From Christensenellaceae bacterium (lineage in GTDB: Bacteria; Bacillota; Clostridia; Christensenellales; CAAEEZ01), in assembly GCA_020024085.1 (NCBI GenBank), contig JAHHUG010000080.1, forward strand, positions 1 through 5,731: DNA of 5,731 bases. Direction: 5' to 3'. The position numbers were made by a program, and so were the translations under genes. Each line of letters opens with the position of its first letter. Position 1 is the stretch's first letter. This document shows, piece after piece, positions 1 through 5,425 of the stretch. The notes under the pieces are model-generated. The model was not told the DNA's origin. It searched no databases and saw nothing but the letters and a program-made list of their open reading frames with translations.

Positions 1-43
1 CGATAGATAACTCCTTAACAATCTTTTTCATTTCTCTAATCAT
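1..43 (-). CDS. 5' end of a divergent gene running off the left edge (14 codons visible)
   Basis: Read on the minus strand, an ATG at 43-41 opens a frame MIREMKKIVKELSI that continues past position 1. An AAGGA ribosome-binding site at 57-53 sits 9 nt upstream of the ATG, a further AGGTG lies just before the start, and an in-frame stop at 61-59 limits the start to this ATG or a GTG at 49-47 that is too close to the Shine-Dalgarno. A promoter-like pair lies at the right distance upstream. Fourteen residues do not allow a firm product call. From memory, the spacing of REM and LS resembles the N-terminus of clostridial pyridoxamine 5'-phosphate oxidase-fold (flavin or nitroimidazole-reductase-like) proteins, which often begin with REMRR followed a few residues later by LS. 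This is only a hypothesis. The gene is divergent from the ABC importer operon. Confidence 0.6.
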   Translation of the reverse strand, partial: MIREMKKIVKELSI

Positions 44-72
44 TAGCACCTTTCCTTGTTATCTTCGCTATT

Positions 73-101
73 ATTATTTGCCCAATTTTTAAGCCTATCA
101 A
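73..101 (-). promoter_or_regulatory. Sigma-A-type promoter for the divergent left-edge gene
   Basis: On the minus strand, TTGATA (101-96, one mismatch to TTGACA) is followed by a 17-nt spacer and AATAAT (78-73, one mismatch to TATAAT). Transcription would start near 66, giving a short leader of about 22 nt that contains the ribosome-binding site of the gene starting at 43. Both hexamers and the spacing are near consensus, which is notable even in A+T-rich DNA. Confidence 0.6.
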
Positions 102-274
102 AAAAATCTTTTTTTTAGAGGTTATATCTAATACATTTATATGCTACATCAAAACAATCGAAATCACTTTTTATATGATTTACAAAATGTATTTTTCCAT
201 AAAAACACCTATATTTAGCACACTCAATAAGCAAAATGCAATAGTATGTAGTATCAATCTAAAAGGAGTGCAAA

Positions 275-1258
275 ATGCGAAAATTTATTATCACACTACT
301 TATCTGTTGTCTTGTCGTCTTGCCCTTATCGGCTTGTGCAAACACAAAACCAGACAATACAATTAGACTTACTGAAGTAACCCACTCGGTATTCTATGCT
401 CCTCTATATGTAGCAATAGAAAATGGTTATTTCCAAGAAGAAGGATTAAAAATTGACCTATCCAACGGTCAAGGAGCGAACAATTGTATGTCGCAAATTA
501 TTTCCAAACAAGCTGATATCGGCTTAATGGGACCAGAAGCATCAATATATGTGTACAATGAAGGTAGACAAAATTACCCTGTTGTATTTGGTGGACTTAC
601 AAACTGCGACGGTTCGTTTATTATGAGCAGAGAAAAAAATCCTAACTTCACTCTTAACGATATGGTAGGAAAGGAAATACTAGGTGGTAGAAAAGGTGGA
701 GTTCCTGCAATGAGCCTAGAATATGCACTAAAAACCGGTGGCGTTTTCGACAAAGTAAATTTCAATAGTTCCGTACAATTTGATATGATGGTAGGAGCTT
801 TTGTAGGAGGTACAGCAGACTACTGCACAGTATTTGAACCAACTGCTTCAATGCTAGAAAAAGAAGGCTCTGCACATGTAGTTGCTTCAGTAGCAAAATA
901 TTCTGGCAATATGCCATTTACAGCTTTTATGTGTTCAAAAGACTATCTTAAAACCCATAATTTGCAAGTTGAGAAGTTTATGAGAGCTATCATTAAGGCT
1001 ATGAATTTTGTGCAAAATAACGATGGAGAAACGGTTGCAAATGTCATTAGAAAATCATTTCCATCAACCGATATGGATATACTTTCGTCAAGTATAAATA
1101 GATACAAAGAAATAGGTGCTTACAAGGCAAATCCTATCATCGAAAAAGAAGAGTTTGATAGACTTCAACAAATAATTATTGACTCAAAAATTATGGACAA
1201 AAAGGCAGATTATTCAAAGATAATAGACAACTCTATTGTCAAAAAACTAATAAAATAG
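275..1258 (+). CDS. ABC importer substrate-binding lipoprotein, NMT1/THI5-like (SsuA/ThiY-type) family
   Basis: This 327-residue protein is the extracytoplasmic receptor of the importer encoded by this gene and the next two. The N-terminus is a lipoprotein signal peptide: charged MRK, a hydrophobic core (residues 4-18) and a lipobox LSAC with Cys21 as the predicted lipidation site, so the mature protein would be tethered to the outer face of the membrane. Residues about 30-250 match the NMT1/SsuA-type periplasmic-binding fold: FYAPLYVAIENGYF (40-53), the ADIGLMGPEA stretch (80-89), a glycine-rich GGRKGGVP loop (137-144) and FEPTAS (187-192). The start is set by AAGGAG at 263-268, 6 nt before the ATG. 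Homologues bind thiamine-pyrimidine precursors, riboflavin, sulfonates or nitrate; the ligand here cannot be assigned, and the leader shows no THI-box. The stop codon lies 11 nt before the ATPase start. Family confidence is high, substrate unknown. Confidence 0.92.
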   Translation: MRKFIITLLICCLVVLPLSACANTKPDNTIRLTEVTHSVFYAPLYVAIENGYFQEEGLKIDLSNGQGANNCMSQIISKQADIGLMGPEASIYVYNEGRQNYPVVFGGLTNCDGSFIMSREKNPNFTLNDMVGKEILGGRKGGVPAMSLEYALKTGGVFDKVNFNSSVQFDMMVGAFVGGTADYCTVFEPTASMLEKEGSAHVVASVAKYSGNMPFTAFMCSKDYLKTHNLQVEKFMRAIIKAMNFVQNNDGETVANVIRKSFPSTDMDILSSSINRYKEIGAYKANPIIEKEEFDRLQQIIIDSKIMDKKADYSKIIDNSIVKKLIK

Positions 1259-1259
1259 T

Positions 1260-1264
1260 GGAGG
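1260..1264 (+). promoter_or_regulatory. Ribosome-binding site that fixes the ATPase start at 1270
   Basis: GGAGG lies 5 nt before the ATG at 1270 and begins 2 nt after the receptor gene's stop codon (1256-1258). A GTG at 1258 is in frame and would add four residues, but it overlaps this Shine-Dalgarno and has none of its own, so the ATG is preferred. Confidence 0.85.
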
Positions 1265-1269
1265 TAACT

Positions 1270-2025
1270 ATGTCCAAAATACTAACTTTTCAAGATGTCA
1301 ACTACTCGTATTTTAGCAAAAACGGAGAAACTAAGGCAGTACAAAACCTTAATTTTTCGGTAGAAAATGGTGAATTTTTGGGCATAGTTGGTCCGTCAGG
1401 CTGTGGCAAAACAACCATTTTAAGCCTTTCTGCTGGGCTACTACTTAGCTCAAGTGGAACTGTTTTTGTAGAGGATACCCCTATCAAATCGCCCTCAAAA
1501 GATATAGGCTATATGCTCCAACACGATGAACTTTTTGAATGGCGAAAGGTAATTGACAATGTATTACTAGGCCCTGAAATTACAAAAAATAAGAAAAATC
1601 TAAAACCAAAAGCCATAGAATTGCTAACTAAATACGGGCTAAAAGACTTTGTATATAAATACCCAAGCGAACTTTCGGGTGGTATGCGACAAAGGGTTGC
1701 TTTAATTAGAACCCTACTGCTTAACCCAAAAATTTTGCTACTTGATGAGCCTTTTTCTGCCCTAGATTTTCAAACAAGACTTGCCGTATGCAACGATGTA
1801 AAACAAATTATCAGTGAGGAAAAAATGACTGCTCTATTTGTAACTCACGATATATCGGAGGCAATATCTATGTGTGACAGAATAATTGTATTAAGCCCTC
1901 GCCCAACCACTGTAAAAAAGATTTTCAAGCTAGATTTTCCAAATAATTTGACACCTCTTGAGCGAAGGGAACAACCTATCTTTTCGGAGTATTTTAATAA
2001 GATATGGCAAGAAATTCAAACCTAA
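1270..2025 (+). CDS. ABC importer ATP-binding subunit, nitrate/sulfonate/taurine-type (SsuB/TauB/ThiZ-like)
   Basis: This 251-residue ATPase energises uptake from the cytoplasmic face. All nucleotide-binding motifs are intact: Walker A GPSGCGKT (residues 41-48), Q-loop Gln84 in MLQHDELFEWRKV, signature LSGGM (135-139), Walker B ILLLDEP with catalytic Glu160, D-loop SALD (163-166) and H-loop His193 in FVTHDISEA. The LFEWRKV stretch after the Q-loop and the C-terminal VLSPRPTTV are typical of the SsuB/TauB branch. Length is normal for that branch, with no regulatory C-terminal domain. Position between the receptor and the permease, 11 nt after one and overlapping the other by 22 nt, identifies them as its partners. 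An active enzyme is expected; the transported compound is not deducible from this subunit. Confidence 0.95.
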   Translation: MSKILTFQDVNYSYFSKNGETKAVQNLNFSVENGEFLGIVGPSGCGKTTILSLSAGLLLSSSGTVFVEDTPIKSPSKDIGYMLQHDELFEWRKVIDNVLLGPEITKNKKNLKPKAIELLTKYGLKDFVYKYPSELSGGMRQRVALIRTLLLNPKILLLDEPFSALDFQTRLAVCNDVKQIISEEKMTALFVTHDISEAISMCDRIIVLSPRPTTVKKIFKLDFPNNLTPLERREQPIFSEYFNKIWQEIQT

Positions 2026-2822
2026 ATTCCGTAGAATACAACCGTTTTTTAAAACGGGAAAAAGGTAAAACTGTACTGGTACATTTTTTGAGGTGTCTTG
2101 TACTAATACTTTTTTTTGCTTTATGGGAACTACTTGCAAGGTATGAAGTTATAGATAGCTTTATCATCAGCTATCCTTCAAAAATCATTCAAACTTTCAA
2201 CAATCTTGTAGCAGAAGGCACTATCCTTACTCATATCAAAATCACTTTGGTTGAGACAATATTTAGCTTTTTGCTATCCACCATTATCGGCTTATTTACT
2301 GCTATTATATTATGGTGGTCAAAGTGGATTAGAGATGTTGCAGAGCCTTACATTATTGTGCTAAATGCCCTACCAAAAATTGCACTTGGCCCTGTAATAA
2401 TACTAATTGTAGGTGCTGGATACAATGCAATAATCACAATGAGTGTACTTATCACCGTTGTAATTACCACCATTGATATGCTATCTGGCTTTATGAATAC
2501 CGACAAAAACAAATTACTACTGCTAAAAAGTATGAATGCAACCAAAATGCAAATATTACTAAAACTTGTACTGCCTAGTAGCAGAGCAAATTTTGTATCA
2601 ATTATGAAAATAAATGTTGGACTTAGTTGGGTAGGCACTATTATGGGCGAATATCTTGTATCAAAAGCTGGTCTAGGATATCTATTAGTTTATGGTAGTC
2701 AAGTATTTAGGCTAGACCTTGTAATGTGCTCAACTGTACTACTATGTATCCTTGCCGGAGGTATGTACTCTATTGTATATTTGCTAGAAAAATATTTATT
2801 GAAAAACTCAAAAAAATTTTAG
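2004..2822 (+). CDS. ABC importer permease subunit (SsuC/TauC/ThiX-like, BPD_transp_1 family)
   Basis: This 272-residue integral membrane protein forms the translocation channel, probably as a homodimer because only one permease gene is present. Hydrophobic segments are visible at about 24-46, 80-104, 115-138, 141-161, 203-217 and 237-263. The cytoplasmic coupling loop before the last segments (about 174-191, ending ATKMQILLKLVLP) is the EAA-type motif, although its usual glycine is replaced by asparagine (Asn178). The GEYL...AGLGYLL stretch (215-228) is characteristic of SsuC-type permeases. The start is set by an in-frame stop at 1998-2000 and the ATG at 2004, inside the end of the ATPase gene. 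The best Shine-Dalgarno (GGAG, 1986-1989) is 14 nt away, so translation probably depends on coupling to the ATPase. No terminator hairpin follows the stop codon. Confidence 0.93.
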   Translation: MARNSNLNSVEYNRFLKREKGKTVLVHFLRCLVLILFFALWELLARYEVIDSFIISYPSKIIQTFNNLVAEGTILTHIKITLVETIFSFLLSTIIGLFTAIILWWSKWIRDVAEPYIIVLNALPKIALGPVIILIVGAGYNAIITMSVLITVVITTIDMLSGFMNTDKNKLLLLKSMNATKMQILLKLVLPSSRANFVSIMKINVGLSWVGTIMGEYLVSKAGLGYLLVYGSQVFRLDLVMCSTVLLCILAGGMYSIVYLLEKYLLKNSKKF

Positions 2823-2876
2823 TAAAATCGAAAAAAACAAAATTTCTTCCTGCTTATATTATATAAAGAATTATAT

Positions 2877-2918
2877 TATTAATAAATTTTATCATTTTTA
2901 GTTGTATTAATAATTTTT
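2877..2918 (+). repeat. Short A+T-rich direct repeat in the glucosidase promoter
   Basis: Two 14-nt copies, TATTAATAAATTTT (2877-2890) and TATTAATAATTTTT (2905-2918), differ at one base and start 28 nt apart. The first lies just upstream of the -35 region and the second in the -35/-10 spacer. They could be protein-binding sites or an UP-like element, but in sequence this A+T-rich chance is a fair alternative. Confidence 0.35.
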
Positions 2919-2930
2919 ACTTGTTATAAT
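2902..2930 (+). promoter_or_regulatory. Extended -10 sigma-A promoter of the beta-glucosidase gene
   Basis: A perfect TATAAT at 2925-2930 is preceded by TG one base upstream (TGTTATAAT, 2922-2930), the extended -10 form. A weak -35 TTGTAT (2902-2907) sits exactly 17 nt upstream. The predicted start is near 2937, giving a leader of about 50 nt. This argues that the glucosidase is transcribed independently of the importer operon. Confidence 0.75.
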
Positions 2931-2932
2931 TG

Positions 2933-2956
2933 ATTTGAGTAAACTATTATTCAAAT
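2933..2956 (+). promoter_or_regulatory. Operator-like 24-bp palindrome over the transcription start
   Basis: Arms ATTTGAGTAA (2933-2942) and TTATTCAAAT (2947-2956) are inverted copies matching at 9 of 10 positions around a 4-nt centre. The site begins 2 nt after the -10 box and covers about -5 to +19, where a bound dimeric regulator would block RNA polymerase. It lacks the central CG of a CcpA cre site, so a dedicated repressor (for example of LacI or GntR type) is more likely. It could alternatively act as a 5' mRNA hairpin. No regulator gene lies in the window. Confidence 0.5.
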
Positions 2957-2978
2957 AGAGTATATGAATTAATTTGTT

Positions 2979-2983
2979 GGAGG
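2979..2983 (+). promoter_or_regulatory. Ribosome-binding site that fixes the glucosidase start at 2989
   Basis: GGAGG is 5 nt upstream of the ATG at 2989. In-frame TTG codons at 2974 and 2977 lie before or overlap it and have no Shine-Dalgarno of their own, so the protein begins MIEDIVKSLS. Confidence 0.88.
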
Positions 2984-2988
2984 AACAA

Positions 2989-5382
2989 ATGATAGAAGAT
3001 ATCGTAAAAAGTTTATCTACCGAACAAAAAATCAACCTTTGTTCTGGTGCAGACTACTGGCACACTCTTGAAATAGAAGGTAAAGTACCATCTATTTTAA
3101 TGACCGATGGTCCTCACGGACTAAGAAAGGAAGTTAACGAGGCAAAAGGCGTTAATATTATGGGTAAAAGTGAACTTTCTACCTGCTTCCCACCTGCAGT
3201 TACTATTGCTAGTTCTTGGGATAGAGAAATTGCCCATGATGTAGCTAATGCTATTGCTAGTGAAGCTCACCTTCAAGGCATAGGCACTGTTCTTGGCCCT
3301 GGTACAAATATTAAAAGGTCACCTCTTTGTGGCAGAAACTTTGAGTATTTTTCCGAAGACCCTTATCTTTCAGGCGAAATGGCAACATCATACATCTTGG
3401 GTATGCAAGAGAACAATATCGGTTGCTCTCTAAAACACTTTTGTGCTAATAACCAAGAGTTTAATCGTATGTCTATTGACTCTATCGTTGATGAAAGAGC
3501 TTTAAGGGAGATTTATCTACCAGCTTTTGAAAAGGCAGTAAAAAATGCTCAACCTTATCAAGTAATGTGTTCTTACAACAAATTAAACGGAACATACCTT
3601 TCAGATAACTACAAAATGCTAACCCAAATTCTTCGTGAAGAATGGGGCTTTAAGGGTATTGTTGTTAGTGACTGGGGTGCTGTTAATAATCGTGCTGAGG
3701 GTATAAAGGCTGGACTTGACCTTGAAATGCCAGGCACAAAGGGAATAAACAACAAATTTATATACAAGGCTCTTGAAGATGGCACACTTACAATGAATGA
3801 CCTAGATAGAGTTGTTACAAGGCTTGTAGAATACGCTCTTAAATGCGAAAATAACAAATACGATAACTTCACTTATGACTACAAAACAAGTCACGAAGTT
3901 GCAAAAAGAGCTGCTGAAAATGGTGCTGTTCTTCTTAAAAATGATGGTATGCTACCACTTTCAAAGGACGACAAAATCGCTTTAATTGGTGGACTATGTA
4001 AAGATAGTAGATATCAAGGTGCAGGCAGTAGTAAAATTTGCCCACAAAACCTTGTTTCAGTATATGACGCCTTCAAAAATAGTGGCGTAGAATTTGAATT
4101 TGCAGAGGGCTACACCATTAAGGACCACGAAAACATCGCTCTTATCGAAGAGGCAATAGGGGTTGCAAAGAAGGTTGATAAAGTTGTACTTGTACTTGGC
4201 TTAACACCTGATTATGAGGCTGAAGGATACGACAGAGACCATATCAATCTACCTGTCAACCAAACTAACCTACTATCAGAGTTGTTTAAGGTAAACCAAA
4301 ACATTATTGTTGTACTTCAAACAGGTTCTGTTGTAAATATGAAATGGATAGTTGAAACCAAAGCAATCCTAAACACCTATCTTGGTGGCGAGGCTGTTGG
4401 CGAGGCTACATTTAATATTCTATACGGCAATGTAAACCCAAGTGGTAAACTTGCAGAAACTTTCCCACTATCTTTGGACAGTTACCTTGTATCAAAGTAC
4501 TTCCCAATGGGACCTATCAATGTTCAATATAGAGAATCAATTTTCGTAGGATATAGATATTACGACACTGCAAAGGTTGATGTAAGATTCCCATTTGGTT
4601 ACGGATTAAGCTATACAACATTTAGCTACTCTAACCTAAATGTCGAACAATCTGGCAACACTGCAAAAGTAACATTTGATATCACAAATACTGGTTCAGT
4701 AAAAGGTAAGGAAATTGCAGAGGTTTATGTTCACCAAAATAATAGTGTAATATTCAAGGCTGAAAAGGAACTAAAAGGCTTTACCAAAGTTGAACTTGAG
4801 CCTGGCGAAACAAAGACCGTTACTATTGAACTTGATGAGAGAGCTTTCAGTTACTTTAATGTAAATACTAACGACTGGGCTATCGAAAAGGGCGAATATC
4901 AAATCCTTGTTGGTACAAATAGTAAAGATATTTTACTTGATGCTACAATCAACCTAGAGGGCGATGGCACCGACAATATTGATTATAGAGAGATTGCACC
5001 AAGCTACTACAATATTGACAAAATTGATGAGATTTCTATCGAAGAATTTAGTAAAATTTACGGCAAAGAAGTTCCTAGTGGTACAATGCTTAAAAAAGGC
5101 GAATACCATATCAATACTACTCTTGGCGAAGTAACTGATAGCTGGTTTGGAAACTTCTTATACAAGACAATTTTGTTCGGTGGTAAAATGGTTGGTAAAT
5201 ATACCGAAAATGAAGAAATGATTGTAAGGTCAATACCTAATATGCCATTTAGAAGTTTTGTACAATTTACTGGTGGATTACTTTCTCACCATAGTGTAGA
5301 TGGTTTACTTCTAATGATTAATGGACACTTCTTCAAGGGACTAGGTAGACTTATCAACGGTATGAGAAAAAAATATAGATAA
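2989..5382 (+). CDS. bglB: Glycoside hydrolase family 3 beta-glucosidase (BglB-type), cytoplasmic, with C-terminal extension
   Basis: This 797-residue enzyme should release terminal beta-D-glucose (possibly another beta-glycosyl unit) from oligosaccharides by a retaining mechanism. The barrel domain (about 1-290) carries the GH3 substrate-pocket motifs TDGPHGLR (39-46), GPGTNIKRSPLCGRNFEYFSED (103-124), LKHF (148-151) and SYNKLNG (195-201), and the nucleophile Asp228 in VVSDWG. The alpha/beta sandwich domain (about 305-545) holds EAEGYDR (410-416), whose Glu412 is the probable acid/base, and the FPFGYGLSYTTF motif (534-545). A fibronectin-III-like domain spans about 560-650 (KGFTKVELEPGETKTV). 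There is no PA14 insert and no signal peptide, so the enzyme is probably intracellular. About 145 residues follow the Fn3 domain, beyond a minimal three-domain GH3. It has its own promoter and terminator and is not fused to the importer operon. The family is certain; exact sugar specificity is inferred from similarity to clostridial beta-glucosidases. Confidence 0.93.
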   Translation: MIEDIVKSLSTEQKINLCSGADYWHTLEIEGKVPSILMTDGPHGLRKEVNEAKGVNIMGKSELSTCFPPAVTIASSWDREIAHDVANAIASEAHLQGIGTVLGPGTNIKRSPLCGRNFEYFSEDPYLSGEMATSYILGMQENNIGCSLKHFCANNQEFNRMSIDSIVDERALREIYLPAFEKAVKNAQPYQVMCSYNKLNGTYLSDNYKMLTQILREEWGFKGIVVSDWGAVNNRAEGIKAGLDLEMPGTKGINNKFIYKALEDGTLTMNDLDRVVTRLVEYALKCENNKYDNFTYDYKTSHEVAKRAAENGAVLLKNDGMLPLSKDDKIALIGGLCKDSRYQGAGSSKICPQNLVSVYDAFKNSGVEFEFAEGYTIKDHENIALIEEAIGVAKKVDKVVLVLGLTPDYEAEGYDRDHINLPVNQTNLLSELFKVNQNIIVVLQTGSVVNMKWIVETKAILNTYLGGEAVGEATFNILYGNVNPSGKLAETFPLSLDSYLVSKYFPMGPINVQYRESIFVGYRYYDTAKVDVRFPFGYGLSYTTFSYSNLNVEQSGNTAKVTFDITNTGSVKGKEIAEVYVHQNNSVIFKAEKELKGFTKVELEPGETKTVTIELDERAFSYFNVNTNDWAIEKGEYQILVGTNSKDILLDATINLEGDGTDNIDYREIAPSYYNIDKIDEISIEEFSKIYGKEVPSGTMLKKGEYHINTTLGEVTDSWFGNFLYKTILFGGKMVGKYTENEEMIVRSIPNMPFRSFVQFTGGLLSHHSVDGLLLMINGHFFKGLGRLINGMRKKYR

Positions 5383-5397
5383 CAACTAAACAAAAAC

Positions 5398-5425
5398 AAA
5401 AAGCAACCCTATGGTTGCTTTTTTT
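5398..5425 (+). terminator. Rho-independent terminator of the beta-glucosidase gene
   Basis: A perfect 11-bp stem, AAAAAGCAACC (5398-5408) with GGTTGCTTTTT (5413-5423), closes a 4-nt CTAT loop and runs into seven consecutive T residues (5419-5425). It starts 16 nt after the glucosidase stop codon. The A-run on the 5' side means it may also terminate transcripts arriving on the minus strand. Confidence 0.93.

Noticed and set aside
174..179. TATGAT as a -10 box for the importer operon
   Set aside because: No -35-like hexamer lies 16-19 nt upstream (the region is A-rich) and there is no extended -10 TG.
236..244. ATG CAA TAG mini-frame in the importer leader, in register with the receptor start
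   Set aside because: Two codons with no Shine-Dalgarno. It arises from a 9-nt repeat of GCAAAATGC and there is no sign of attenuation structure around it.
103..262. TPP or other riboswitch upstream of the NMT1-type importer
   Set aside because: I looked for the conserved THI-box segments and for stable multi-stem structure and found neither; the leader is very A+T-rich. A covariance-model scan would be decisive.
175..366. 63-codon plus-strand open frame overlapping the receptor gene start
   Set aside because: It has no ribosome-binding site, shares about 90 nt with the clearly coding lipoprotein signal region in another frame, and its translation shows no recognisable feature.
2348..2638. 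96-codon minus-strand open frame inside the permease gene
   Set aside because: It is antisense to a strongly conserved membrane-protein coding region and its hydrophobic translation mirrors that gene; no start signal supports it.
3609..3872. 87-codon minus-strand open frame inside the glucosidase gene
   Set aside because: It lies opposite the GH3 catalytic core, including the nucleophile motif, with no ribosome-binding site; it is a shadow of the real gene.
275..5382. Importer plus beta-glucosidase as a single oligosaccharide uptake and hydrolysis locus
   Set aside because: The receptor belongs to the NMT1/SsuA-type small-molecule family, not a sugar-binding family, and the glucosidase has its own promoter and operator-like site, so adjacency alone is not evidence of a shared pathway.
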